A stretch of DNA of 64,000 bases, taken from Mucilaginibacter oryzae (GTDB taxonomy: Bacteria; Bacteroidota; Bacteroidia; Sphingobacteriales; Sphingobacteriaceae). This document shows positions 8,464-17,825 of this stretch, piece after piece; positions within the stretch are counted from its first letter, which is position 1; each line of letters opens with the position of its first letter. The notes beneath the pieces are model-generated. The model was not told the origin of the DNA, made no database searches, and saw only the letters and a list, made by a program, of their open reading frames with translations. The DNA lies in the NCBI RefSeq assembly GCF_003148845.1, contig NZ_QGHA01000001.1, forward strand, positions 62,001 to 126,000, written 5' to 3'. The translations under genes and the position numbers were made by a program.

Positions 8464-9351
8464 TCAATTTTTATCGGGCGGCACCAAAATGTTTATAGAA
8501 GCAGGCATCACCTCTATTTCAATTCGCTTAGCTTGTTCTTCAAAATCATCGCGGATAAACTTCTGTTCGGCAAACGTATCAATTACTACTTTTTTACATT
8601 GCCAGTGCTTTACAGCATCCGTTTTGTTTTGCAGCAGGGCGCTGCCGGCAGCTTTAAGTAGCGATATAAAACTATTATCCCTTAATAAAACAACATCCAG
8701 CAACCCATCGGTAATACTAATGCCGGGTTGAAGCGCAAAATCGCCGATACCCATGTTACCGGAGTTGGTTACGGTTAAAGAAACGGCCTTCTCTTGCAGC
8801 ACCTCTCCGTCTATTGTTAATGTGTATGCAGTTGGCTCGGCATTATTAATGGTTTTGAATGCGGTAACACCGTAAGCCAACTGACCAATTTCATCTTTCA
8901 ATTCCCTGTCGGCCTGCAAAACCATATCGGCCATAATACCCAGGTTAACGCGTAATAAAAATGGTTTACCATTCATCAGGCCCATATCAATAAGTTTAAG
9001 TCCGGCAGTATCGCTTTTTAAAATCTCCAGCGCGGCGATGGTGTCTTGCGGAATGCCTAACTCTTTAGCCATAACATTAGCTGTACCGCCCGGAATAATT
9101 GCCATCGGGGTACCGGTACCCTGCAGGGCGGCCGCAACCTCGGTAACACAGCCGTCGCCGCCATATACCGCTACCAGATCTGTTTTGCCGATAATGCGGC
9201 GGACAATATCTGAAGCGCTGATATGTTTTTTGGTGATGCTGAGTTCCCAATCAATACCGCTATCGTTAAGGGCCGTATTAATATAAGATAATATCGGTTC
9301 CTCTTTACCCGAAGCCGGGTTAACAATAAAGTGAATGTGTTTAAATTTCAT
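8464..9351 (-). CDS. Diacylglycerol/lipid kinase family protein (YegS/DgkB-like)
   Basis: The 295-residue protein starts with the family signature FIVNPASGK (9-16), followed by the nucleotide-binding GGDG at 64-67 and the IIPGGTANVMAKELG segment. Together these define the DAGK catalytic domain, and the C-terminal half is the beta-sandwich typical of YegS/DgkB. Such enzymes phosphorylate diacylglycerol or related lipids at the inner face of the membrane. The gene is first in a two-gene unit with the membrane-anchored phosphatase at 7911-8462. The exact lipid cannot be read from sequence. Confidence 0.92.
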   Translation of the reverse strand: MKFKHIHFIVNPASGKEEPILSYINTALNDSGIDWELSITKKHISASDIVRRIIGKTDLVAVYGGDGCVTEVAAALQGTGTPMAIIPGGTANVMAKELGIPQDTIAALEILKSDTAGLKLIDMGLMNGKPFLLRVNLGIMADMVLQADRELKDEIGQLAYGVTAFKTINNAEPTAYTLTIDGEVLQEKAVSLTVTNSGNMGIGDFALQPGISITDGLLDVVLLRDNSFISLLKAAGSALLQNKTDAVKHWQCKKVVIDTFAEQKFIRDDFEEQAKRIEIEVMPASINILVPPDKN

Positions 9352-9569
9352 TTGCAGCCTGTTATGCTATGGGTTAACAGCCGCAGGCAAAGATGGTTTT
9401 GTTAATTGTATGAATAAGGATTACAGAATTTATGATATTGTTTGCCGGTTGCAGTTCAGCATGAAGTCGTGTTCAAAGATGAAGCAACAGCCCGGGTTTA
9501 CCTGTACTATCCTATCAACGATATTGATTATTATAGGAGATCAATGCGGGCTTTTTTTAAAACAGGCTA

Positions 9570-10019
9570 TTAGGTTAACACCATTTCAATATGGTCGATG
9601 CCGTCTTCATCATATACGTCACCCTCGGTTTTAAAGCCGAATATCTCATAAAATTTAACCGCATATAACTGAGCCCCTATCCTGAGCGGCACATCACCGT
9701 AAAGCTGCCTGGCACTATCAATAGCCATCTGCACCAATACTTTGCCTGCACCTTTACCCCTCACTTTGCTGCTGGTTATAATACGGCCGATCGATGCTTC
9801 GGCATAGGATATCCCAGCCGGTACCACACGTGCATAAGCCACCAGTTCCTGCCCTTCATCAAAAAGCATCAGATGGTGGCAGGCATAGTCTTTATCGTCC
9901 TGATCAAGAAACACGCAGTTTTGCTCTACCACAAACACTTCGCTCCGGAGTTTCAATATTTGATACAATTCTGTAACGGTAAGGTTATTGAAAGCTTTAC
10001 AAATTGAGGTATAGTTCAT
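9570..10019 (-). CDS. GNAT acetyltransferase, ElaA-like
   Basis: From the Met at 10019 (MNYTSICKAF) the protein is 149 residues, the normal ElaA length. A longer frame to 10052 adds 11 unlikely residues. The ElaA hallmarks are present: LRSEVFVVEQNC near the N-terminus, LVAYARVVP, and the acetyl-CoA pyrophosphate loop VRGKGAGKVLV. GNAT enzymes transfer acetyl from acetyl-CoA to an amine, and the ElaA substrate is unknown. The gene stands alone, with 218 bp to the lipid kinase and ~120 bp to the S41 peptidase. Confidence 0.9.
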   Translation of the reverse strand: MNYTSICKAFNNLTVTELYQILKLRSEVFVVEQNCVFLDQDDKDYACHHLMLFDEGQELVAYARVVPAGISYAEASIGRIITSSKVRGKGAGKVLVQMAIDSARQLYGDVPLRIGAQLYAVKFYEIFGFKTEGDVYDEDGIDHIEMVLT

Positions 10020-10138
10020 GTTGCTGGTATGTCGTAATGCGAGGATATACAATTATCCGTGTAAAGTAAGCACATTGCCCCGATATAACAAAGCACTGTA
10101 AGTTTGGCCGGGGCCGGAATTTAAGTTGCAAAATGATG

Positions 10139-11521
10139 TTATCGGCTTGCCCTGCTAACCTTTACAGTTAAAGCACGTGCCGCGCGCTCATTTGCCGAAC
10201 TGTAATTAACACCGCTGCCCGATAAGCTTTTACCGCTTGTGTTATTTGACGTGGTTGAGATCCGGTTACCGGTTAATGCAAGGGCCTGGTTCAGCAGGGG
10301 GTCCGCAGGGTCGCCAAACTGCTTAAGTGGTAGTTCGGTAAATTCATCAACAGCGAAATCCGGTATTAAGCCGCCGCTGTAATCGCCCTTGCCGTTAGCA
10401 TTATACAATTTAAATATCAACGGGTGTAGTATAAGGCTTACCTGAGCCGGTTTGCGCTCATCGGCAATGGCAAAAGCTGCCATATCCTTACCTACGGTTT
10501 TTCCGCCTACTTGTATTACCGTAATGTAGGGTTTAAGCGCGTTAATCAGTAATTCGGCCGATGAAGCGGTTGCCGCCGTAGCCAGCACAATTACTTTCTC
10601 CAGGTTTAAGCGCCTGCTGATAACATCAGAGAATGACTGTGGCTGGTAATCGTTCTCCAGCATGGTTTGCTGGAAACTACGGTTACTTCGACCTCCGTTT
10701 TTATTGGCCTGGTAGATAACAAAGGTCTGGTTTGCTTCAGCATTGGCCAATACAGCGGCAAACTTTGCTGCCGAGGATACATCGCCGCCTGGGTTGTAAC
10801 GTAAATCGATAATAAGGTTTGATACGCCTGCTGTTTTCAATTTCGACAGGGAATCGAGCAGGTTGCGGTCAAACACACCGTTAAAGGCATCATAAAATAT
10901 ATACCCCGTTTTTTTGCCCGCCGAATTGAATACTTTGGTTAGATATACCGGTTGCTCGGTAAAATATTGGGCGGATAAATTTAAGGTTTCCGTGGCGGTG
11001 ATAATTCCGGCCTCCATATTTGCCAGTTGTAATTTGACAGGATTGCCCTGCTTCAAAATATGTTGTATAGTATTGCTGCTTGCGCTGCTGATTAACACAT
11101 CATTAACCGCTGTAAAAAAATCGCCCCGTTTTAAGCCGGCCTTGTAAGCCGCGCTCCCCGGCACAACTAATGTAACGGTGGCTACCAAACCTCCCGGCGT
11201 AGTAGCATTATTAACGATGACGTAATCAAAACCGTAATACCCGAATGATGAGTATTCTGTTATTTTTTCATCCGGGTCGTCGAGGTATGAAAACCTGTCC
11301 GCATTATTAAGCAGGCTTTTGAAAAATGCGGTGGAAGATGCGCCCGGTACCGGACTTTGCGGCATTGTTTCGTTCCAGTAGTAGTAAACCTTCATACTAT
11401 CAAGTATCCATTTTTGGACAAACGATAAGTTACCGGCGTTTACTTGATCCTTTTTACAGGATATGATAGTTAATATACATAGCAAAAAGATAACGGGAAC
11501 ACGAGAGGCTTTCATTTTCAT
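10139..11521 (-). CDS. S41-family (C-terminal processing) peptidase lipoprotein
   Basis: The 460-residue protein opens with a lipoprotein signal (LLCILTIISCKKD, lipid-modified Cys22), so it is probably anchored in the outer membrane. A PDZ-like segment lies at ~110-165 (GSAAYKAGLKRGDFFTAVND). The S41 catalytic core follows, with IIDLRYNPGGD at 237-247 and the nucleophile region ATAATASSAELL (Ser320/321). S41 peptidases cut extracytoplasmic proteins, usually at their C-termini. The gene diverges from fecR, and its upstream DNA carries the same two-part ECF-like promoter motif as fecR. That link makes it a likely member of the same cell-envelope regulon. Confidence 0.9.
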   Translation of the reverse strand: MKMKASRVPVIFLLCILTIISCKKDQVNAGNLSFVQKWILDSMKVYYYWNETMPQSPVPGASSTAFFKSLLNNADRFSYLDDPDEKITEYSSFGYYGFDYVIVNNATTPGGLVATVTLVVPGSAAYKAGLKRGDFFTAVNDVLISSASSNTIQHILKQGNPVKLQLANMEAGIITATETLNLSAQYFTEQPVYLTKVFNSAGKKTGYIFYDAFNGVFDRNLLDSLSKLKTAGVSNLIIDLRYNPGGDVSSAAKFAAVLANAEANQTFVIYQANKNGGRSNRSFQQTMLENDYQPQSFSDVISRRLNLEKVIVLATAATASSAELLINALKPYITVIQVGGKTVGKDMAAFAIADERKPAQVSLILHPLIFKLYNANGKGDYSGGLIPDFAVDEFTELPLKQFGDPADPLLNQALALTGNRISTTSNNTSGKSLSGSGVNYSSANERAARALTVKVSRASR

Positions 11522-11542
11522 CGGGCAGGGTTACATTTATTG

Positions 11543-11571
11543 TACGCCCGGCGGGAGCATATTCCCTATTG
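11543..11571 (-). promoter_or_regulatory. ECF-like promoter of the S41 peptidase gene
   Basis: Reading the minus strand, CAATAGGGAAT (11571-11561) is followed after exactly 14 bp by CGTA (11546-11543), ending about 21 bp from the start codon. Bases and spacing are the same as upstream of fecR on the other strand. GGAA-type -35 and CGT-type -10 elements are known for ECF sigma factors. Confidence 0.55.
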
Positions 11572-11685
11572 CGACTGAGAATTTTTTCGAAGTTTTTTAC
11601 TGCCCCCTAACAAACGCTGATGTAACGCCGCCCTTTTAGCTTATTTGAAAATCGCCTGTAAAAAAATTAAAAAAAGTTTCAAACC

Positions 11686-11714
11686 CAATAGGGAATCCGG
11701 TTTTCCCCGGCGTA
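11686..11714 (+). promoter_or_regulatory. ECF-like promoter of fecR
   Basis: CAATAGGGAAT (11686-11696) is followed after 14 bp by CGTA (11711-11714), 30 bp before the fecR start. It mirrors the motif of the divergent S41 gene. The 11-base -35 block is identical in both. Confidence 0.55.
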
Positions 11715-11744
11715 GTATCAATAAAAAGGAAAATAAACCACCAC

Positions 11745-12737
11745 ATGGCCGATACGACCAATAAAGCACTACTAAAAAAATATTTCGCGGGAAATTGCAC
11801 TCCCGAAGAAAAAAAGCAGGTATTAGCCTACCTGGAACAGGATGATCAATCGGCGCTGGATGAGTATATAGCTGAGCAGGCCATGCTGGGCAAACCTATT
11901 GAAACGCCCGACGATGTTAAACAACAATTTTTTGAAAGGCTTAGTTCTGTTATTCATAAACCCGTTAAACGTAAAGTAATCAGCCTTAAAGCAGCCTATA
12001 CCTACCGGGTGGCGGCGGGCCTTGCCCTGCTGATGGCTGTTGGCATAGCCTACTGGTTGGGCGGTAACAAAAAAGGCCGACAGGTACAGCAACTGGTTAT
12101 TGTGAGCAATAATGAAAAATTTACGCACAAAATTATTTTGAGTGATGGTACACAGGTGTGGCTTAATCCCAACTCATCTATCAGTTACAACAAAAACAAC
12201 TTTGCCGATACCAGCCGCGAGGTGAATATAACAGGCGAAGCTTTTTTTGATGTTACCCACGATGCCAACAGGCCTTTTAAGGTAAAATCGGGCAATATCA
12301 TTACCCGTGTTTTGGGTACAGCGTTCAACATTACCGCTTACAAAACCGAAAAAGATATCGGTGTATTACTCGTGCGGGGCAAAGTGCAGGTAACATCAGG
12401 TAAACAACTCCGGGTGCTTTTACCAGGACAGTTATTAAACTACAACCGCTACAACAGCAGTATAGATGTACACAAAGTTTCTATCGAAGGCAAAATGGAA
12501 GCGTTTACCAGCGGCAAAATGGTATTTGATAACGTTCCGCTAAGTTTTGTGCTTAAACGCATTGCCAACGCGTATTCAGTAAATATCAGTTTAAAGGATA
12601 GCTCGGTGCTTCAAAACAAAATGATAACCGGCACCTATACCCGCAACGCGCCCGACGAGGTTTTACGCCGGGTACTTTTTATACACGGGTTACATTTTAA
12701 AAAGAAGGGAGAACATGAATATATCATAAACGATTAA
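11745..12737 (+). CDS. FecR-family anti-sigma factor
   Basis: The 330-residue protein has a cytoplasmic N-terminal segment (1-80) that would bind a sigma factor and one membrane helix (~88-106, ending YWLGG). A periplasmic FecR domain (~118-215) carries NPNSSISYNKN and GEAFFDVTHDANRPFKV, and a C-terminal DUF4974-type domain ends at ~328 (FDNVPLSFVLKRIANAYSV). FecR proteins relay the state of a TonB receptor to an ECF sigma factor. The receptor gene follows 89 bp downstream on the same strand. Unusually, no sigma gene lies directly upstream. The nearest candidate is at 18802-19377 on the opposite strand. Confidence 0.93.
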   Translation: MADTTNKALLKKYFAGNCTPEEKKQVLAYLEQDDQSALDEYIAEQAMLGKPIETPDDVKQQFFERLSSVIHKPVKRKVISLKAAYTYRVAAGLALLMAVGIAYWLGGNKKGRQVQQLVIVSNNEKFTHKIILSDGTQVWLNPNSSISYNKNNFADTSREVNITGEAFFDVTHDANRPFKVKSGNIITRVLGTAFNITAYKTEKDIGVLLVRGKVQVTSGKQLRVLLPGQLLNYNRYNSSIDVHKVSIEGKMEAFTSGKMVFDNVPLSFVLKRIANAYSVNISLKDSSVLQNKMITGTYTRNAPDEVLRRVLFIHGLHFKKKGEHEYIIND

Positions 12738-12826
12738 CCCTTTTTTTAAAAAATCGGGAATACCGCGGCAACGGTATCCCCCGTTAAATTTTGAAATGAG
12801 TTCGCTAAAACACTATTAAAAAATTT

Positions 12827-15800
12827 ATGTACGTATTTACCAATAATAATTTCGTCAAGCAAAAAAAATCTACATTCATCGTTCTTATCATCGTACTGTT
12901 TACTTTTTATTCGATAGCTGCCGCCAACGCACAACTCAATATAACGCAGCTGCGCAACCCGGTAAGCCTGGCTATGCCAAACACTAATTTAGATGAGGTG
13001 CTGGTACAGCTGAAAAAGCAATCAACATACGACTTTTTTTACGACAAGGAAGCCGCTAAAAAAGTAAAGGTTAACAATATTAACTACAGCAATACAGCCC
13101 TGGGCAACGTTTTAACCGATTTAAAAAAGAGCCAGGCTCTTGAATACGAGCTGCAGGGCAAAGAAATATCCGTACGCATAGAAAAACGCCCCGCACACGC
13201 ACCCGCCAGGCAGCAAAAAGACGGTAAAATTACCGGCAAAATACTGGATGACAAAGGCGAAACCCTGCCGGGCGCCACCATTAAACTGGTAGAAACCGGG
13301 AAAGCCATACAAAGTGCGCCTGATGGTTCATACCAGTTTGTGGTTGCACCAGGCACCTATACTATCGAAATCACTTATATTTCCTTCCAATCGCAACGCA
13401 TAACCGGTATTGTTGTAAATGCTGATAAAAGTACATTATTGGATATAGCCATGAAACCGGCATCCAATGCACTTAGCGAAGTGGTGGTGAAATCTGATTA
13501 TAAAAGAGCTTCCATCCAGGGGCTGTACGCAAGGCAAAAAAACAATGCCGCCCTATCCGACGGGATCACCGCCGAGCAGATTAGCCGTACCCCGGATAAT
13601 AATACCGCCCAGGTACTCACGCGGGTAAGCGGTTTGCAGGTATCGCAAAACCGGTTTGTTGTAGTACGCGGCATGAGCGACAGGTATAACAATGTTATGC
13701 TGAACGGCGCGCCGTTGCCGAGCAGTGAGCCCAACCGTCGCGATTTCGCCTTTGATGTGATCCCAAGCTCGCTGGTTGATAATATTGTGGTGAATAAAAC
13801 CGCCACCCCCGATCTCACCGGCGAATTTACAGGCGGACTTGTACAAATAACTACCAAGGATATCCCTGACGAAAACTATATACAACTTACGGTTGGAGGC
13901 GGCTACAACAGCCGTGCTACCGGTAAAGATTTTATAAGCGGGCACCGCGGTACGGCTAATTATTTTGGTTTTGCAAACGATTATCAGCGCAGGCCAACTG
14001 GAATGACAATGGGCGAATACAATAATCTGGGCATCCAGATTGCCGGAAACAACGCCACACCCGACCAAAAAGCGCAGGCGGCAAAGTTTTTAGGCACCCT
14101 GCCCGATAACTGGGCGTTACGTAAATATACAGCCCACCCCATTCAAAGCTATCAGTTTACAGTGGCACAAAGCTTTCCATTTAAAGATAACTCTACACTC
14201 GGGTTGGTTGCCGCCCTTACCTACCGTAATGAGCAGCTAAATCAGCAGCATGATGTAAGTCAGCTTACTGTAAGTGACTATAAAGGGACTGACTATATCT
14301 TCAATACACTTTGGGGAGGCAGCCTTAACCTCGGTTACACCAGTGGTCGTAACAAGTTTAGTCTTAAAAACACCTATAACCGTCGTTTTAATGATGAGTA
14401 TTTCACTTATAGCGGCACCAATATCAGCGATAACCGTTTTACTAACAGCTACAGTAATCAAACCATCATTAATCAACTGTTTCAAACCAATTTTACCGGA
14501 GAACATACTTTGGGCAAGCGCGGAGTAAAGGCCGATTACGGCTTTGCTTTATCTACAGTAAACCGCGATCAGCCATTTACTCGCCTGATGGAAAGCGGCA
14601 GGCCGCTACAGAGCGCTAACCCGGATGACTACTACAGCTATAATTTTGGAGATGCAAACATTAATTACGGAAACATTTTTTATTCAAAACTGGCAGAAAA
14701 ACGATATACCTGGCAAACAAACCTGCAGTTTCCTTTCCGCATGCAGGGATTAAACCAGTCGCTAAAAATTGGTTACCAGGGAAGCTACCGACGTGCTGAT
14801 TTTGGAGCCGATTTTTACCGGATTAAAAATGTGTCAACCAATACAACCGACTCGCGTTATGACGGCCAGGCCTATTACGATGTATATAATTCAACGCAGT
14901 TTGCTAACGGAAGTTTATACCTGTATCCTACGGTTGCCGCCGGTAACGGCGTTACAAATCCTGGTGCAGGCACGGGTTATAAAGGCAGGCAAAATTTAAA
15001 CGCCTTTTACGGCATGGTTGATTTAAAACCACTTAAAAACCTTAGGATTATAGGCGGTGTGCGTTACGAACGCAACGAACAAAATGTTTTTACAACAACC
15101 CGCGGTAAAGCAGCCAGTAACCAGGTAGCACCAATGGTAGATAGTTTAATTCAATCAAAAAATAACGACTGGCTGCCTTCCTTCAACGCCATTTATGCCT
15201 TAAACTCAAAAATGAATATCAGGGCTGCATACTACAAAACGGTAGCCCGACCAGATTTTAGAGAACTATCCTTTTTTACTTATTTTGACTACGACTTGTT
15301 TTTATCGGTTAGTGGTGATAATCTTAAGCGCACTTCTATCCAAAACTACGATTTAAGGTACGAGTTTTATCCTTCTCCGGGCGAGATCCTTTCAGTTTCG
15401 GGCTTTTACAAAAAATTCACCGACCCTATTGAGATACTTTATCCGAATGCCAACCCGAGAAGATACATATACAGCAATTTAAAAGGCGCCAAAAATACCG
15501 GTATCGAAGTCGACTTTCGCAAATCATTAAACTTCATTTCAGGCTCCTCGCCCCTTTGGGCAAACCTGTACATTTCGGGCAACTTTACCTATTTAGATGC
15601 CAATGTTGATCTTGGCACTGTATACTCGGTAAATGCCGCCGGAAAGGCGGTTCCAAGTAAACGCAACCGACCGCTAACCGGCCAATCGCCCTATATTATC
15701 AACACTGGAATATTGTATACCGGCAAGCATTTTGGCTTTAACGCTACCTATAATCGTTTCGGTCATCGTATAGTATATGCCTCGCCCGATCGTTCGGAAG

Positions 15801-16123
15801 ACATGTACGAAAATGGGAGAAATGTGATTGATATGCAGTTGAGTTACAAATTCCTGAAAGATAATAAAGCAGAATTCCGCCTCAATATCAGTAATCTTTT
15901 AAACAGCCAGATGTTTTATTACAGAAATCAATACGGGCCCGGTAACAAAACCTACCCGGAGCAAACTCCCTCTGTTGAATCATATCCCGGCGACGGCACT
16001 CCCCCCCCTCCGTCCGGACAGCTTGATCCTAAGGGAACCAAATTTAACGCGGCATACGATACCAAGATGTATACCTGGAAATACGGCACAACATCAACGC
16101 TCAATTTCATTTATCGCTTTTAA
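12827..16123 (+). CDS. TonB-dependent receptor with STN and carboxypeptidase-regulatory-like domains
   Basis: The 1098-residue outer-membrane protein has a signal peptide (hydrophobic core ~17-35, ending ANAQ). A secretin/TonB N-terminal STN domain (~45-120) makes it a signalling transducer that talks to FecR. A CarboxypepD_reg-like domain (~133-205, GKILDDKGETLPGATI) and a plug domain (~240-340, VLTRVSGLQVS and FVVVRGMSDRYNNV) follow, then a 22-strand-type barrel ending in Phe (LNFIYRF). A SusD partner is absent, so it is a FecA/iron-complex-like or peptide-type receptor rather than a SusCD pair. The ligand is unknown. It probably forms one unit with fecR and the two lipoprotein genes downstream. 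Confidence 0.92.
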   Translation: MYVFTNNNFVKQKKSTFIVLIIVLFTFYSIAAANAQLNITQLRNPVSLAMPNTNLDEVLVQLKKQSTYDFFYDKEAAKKVKVNNINYSNTALGNVLTDLKKSQALEYELQGKEISVRIEKRPAHAPARQQKDGKITGKILDDKGETLPGATIKLVETGKAIQSAPDGSYQFVVAPGTYTIEITYISFQSQRITGIVVNADKSTLLDIAMKPASNALSEVVVKSDYKRASIQGLYARQKNNAALSDGITAEQISRTPDNNTAQVLTRVSGLQVSQNRFVVVRGMSDRYNNVMLNGAPLPSSEPNRRDFAFDVIPSSLVDNIVVNKTATPDLTGEFTGGLVQITTKDIPDENYIQLTVGGGYNSRATGKDFISGHRGTANYFGFANDYQRRPTGMTMGEYNNLGIQIAGNNATPDQKAQAAKFLGTLPDNWALRKYTAHPIQSYQFTVAQSFPFKDNSTLGLVAALTYRNEQLNQQHDVSQLTVSDYKGTDYIFNTLWGGSLNLGYTSGRNKFSLKNTYNRRFNDEYFTYSGTNISDNRFTNSYSNQTIINQLFQTNFTGEHTLGKRGVKADYGFALSTVNRDQPFTRLMESGRPLQSANPDDYYSYNFGDANINYGNIFYSKLAEKRYTWQTNLQFPFRMQGLNQSLKIGYQGSYRRADFGADFYRIKNVSTNTTDSRYDGQAYYDVYNSTQFANGSLYLYPTVAAGNGVTNPGAGTGYKGRQNLNAFYGMVDLKPLKNLRIIGGVRYERNEQNVFTTTRGKAASNQVAPMVDSLIQSKNNDWLPSFNAIYALNSKMNIRAAYYKTVARPDFRELSFFTYFDYDLFLSVSGDNLKRTSIQNYDLRYEFYPSPGEILSVSGFYKKFTDPIEILYPNANPRRYIYSNLKGAKNTGIEVDFRKSLNFISGSSPLWANLYISGNFTYLDANVDLGTVYSVNAAGKAVPSKRNRPLTGQSPYIINTGILYTGKHFGFNATYNRFGHRIVYASPDRSEDMYENGRNVIDMQLSYKFLKDNKAEFRLNISNLLNSQMFYYRNQYGPGNKTYPEQTPSVESYPGDGTPPPPSGQLDPKGTKFNAAYDTKMYTWKYGTTSTLNFIYRF

Positions 16124-16285
16124 TTGTAACCATCATATAAATTTTAAAAAGAAAGGAAAACAAACATCTACCTAAGTAAAACAAAAAAGCCTGATCTGCT
16201 TACCGGCTTAAAAGGTGAAGCGACAATTAAAAACCCAAATTGAATAAACAGAACCAAATTTCTATTTATTTAAAAAAAGCACACT

Positions 16286-17740
16286 ATGAAAATGCAATTT
16301 AAATCTATCGGTGTATTAGCGCTTGCTGTAGCTGTAAGCTTTGCAAGCTGTAAAAAACAAGACGGTGTTAGCGCAGCCAAAGGCGATTTTGACCGTTCAT
16401 CAAAAGCTTTATTTCCTGATACCCACACGCTGCCAACAGCTACAGGTACTATCAGCGGTGTAATTACCAGCAACATCACCCTTACTAATGATAAAGTTTG
16501 GTTTATTGACGGCCCTACTTTTGTTGATAGTTTGGCCACTATCACTATTCAGCCGGGTACTTACATTAAAGGTAAAGCTACTTCAACTACTACAAGCGGT
16601 TTCCCATCGTACCTGGTTATCAGAAGAGGTGGTAAAATTGATGCGCAGGGAACAACAGCAAACCCTATCGTTTTCACTTCGGCAAAAGCTGCAGGCCAAC
16701 GTGCCAAAGGCGATTGGGGTGGTGTTGTACTTTTGGGTAATGCCCCAACTAACCAGGCCAAGCCGCAAATTGAAGGTATTCCAACTGCACAAATCCCTGC
16801 ATCTTTACTAAGTAAAGACGCTATCGGTTACGGTGGTTCTGTTGAAGCTGATAACTCAGGCATCCTGAAAAACGTACGTATCGAGTTTGCCGGCGTAATT
16901 GTTGATGCCGCACTGGGTAACGAACTAAACGGCCTTACTTTAGGCGGTGTTGGTGCCGGTACTACCTTAGATCACATCCAGGTATCATACGGTGCTGATG
17001 ATGCATTTGAATTTTTTGGCGGTTCGGTAAATGCTAAATACCTGATTTCTTATGGTAACGATGATGATGACCTGGATTTTGATCAGGGTTACCAGGGTTC
17101 AATTCAGTTCGCGGTTGCTGCCAAAGATCTGAACTTTACCTATTCATCAAGCCCTAATGGTATCGAGAGCAACAACATTTCATCGCCTATAACAACAACA
17201 GGCGGTGCTTTTGCAAGCCGTTTAACTCAGCCTGTTTTATCAAACCTTACCTTTGTTGGTGGCGCAACTGCCGGCCCAACTTCAGGTATTGGTCATTTAT
17301 TCCGTGTAGGTTCAAGCTACATTGTACGTAACTCGATTGTTATGGGCTTTAACGCCGGTGCTACATTAATCAGCACTACAGGCAGCGAATACTCAAACAG
17401 CTATGTACATGGCTTTACAACAGCTGTTAGCGGTTCGGCTTCTACTTCAACTTCAGTTACTTCGTTAACCGGCGCTACTCCAAACAACACCATCAAACTT
17501 GTTGATCCGTTTAATATCAGTACTCCTGATTGGAGGTACAAAAACGCTGCTCCTGGCTCTGCAGTTTCACCTGTATCAACAGGCGCTAACTTCACAGGCT
17601 TAAGCGTTACCCATCCTGGCGGCGGCTTTACCGCATTTGATTCTTCCAACTCTTACGTAGGCGCATTTGGTTCACAAACCAGCACTCGTTGGGATAGTGG
17701 TGGCTGGGCTTCGTACGAGCCATTCACAAACGCTTACTAA
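16286..17740 (+). CDS. Surface lipoprotein of unknown function, probable beta-helix
   Basis: The 484-residue protein starts with a lipoprotein signal ([15 protein letters not shown]). The body is rich in Gly, Ser, Thr and Asn, with short repeating beta-type segments such as [12 protein letters not shown] and [21 protein letters not shown]. An acidic [13 protein letters not shown] stretch lies near residue 255 and could bind calcium. I see no catalytic motif and no type IX secretion C-terminal domain. Its position directly behind a TonB receptor suggests that it helps capture the same ligand at the cell surface. That role is inferred. Confidence 0.85.
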   Translation: MKMQFKSIGVLALAVAVSFASCKKQDGVSAAKGDFDRSSKALFPDTHTLPTATGTISGVITSNITLTNDKVWFIDGPTFVDSLATITIQPGTYIKGKATSTTTSGFPSYLVIRRGGKIDAQGTTANPIVFTSAKAAGQRAKGDWGGVVLLGNAPTNQAKPQIEGIPTAQIPASLLSKDAIGYGGSVEADNSGILKNVRIEFAGVIVDAALGNELNGLTLGGVGAGTTLDHIQVSYGADDAFEFFGGSVNAKYLISYGNDDDDLDFDQGYQGSIQFAVAAKDLNFTYSSSPNGIESNNISSPITTTGGAFASRLTQPVLSNLTFVGGATAGPTSGIGHLFRVGSSYIVRNSIVMGFNAGATLISTTGSEYSNSYVHGFTTAVSGSASTSTSVTSLTGATPNNTIKLVDPFNISTPDWRYKNAAPGSAVSPVSTGANFTGLSVTHPGGGFTAFDSSNSYVGAFGSQTSTRWDSGGWASYEPFTNAY

Positions 17741-17778
17741 TTAAAATTTATCCCTGATAGGTTACATTAAAAGAACTG

Positions 17779-17814
17779 AAGTACCGTGGGCAATTATGCT
17801 CACGGTACTTTTCA
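17779..17814 (+). terminator. Hairpin terminator between the two lipoprotein genes
   Basis: A perfect 10-bp stem (AAGTACCGTG/CACGGTACTT) with a 12-base loop is followed by TTTTC on the plus strand. It may reduce expression of the second lipoprotein, whose start lies 12 bases further on. Confidence 0.6.
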
Positions 17815-17825
17815 AATTAAAGTTT

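Noticed and set aside
12754..12780. Hairpin GGGAATACCG/CGGTATCCC between fecR and the receptor gene, resembling the ECF -35 block
   Set aside because: After GGGAAT the 14-bp spacer leads to ATCC, not CGTA, and the fold has a bulge. It may be a weak attenuator but is not supported as a promoter or terminator.
16286..17740. Type IX secretion cargo
   Set aside because: No C-terminal sorting domain is present. The protein has a lipoprotein signal and ends in an ordinary sequence.
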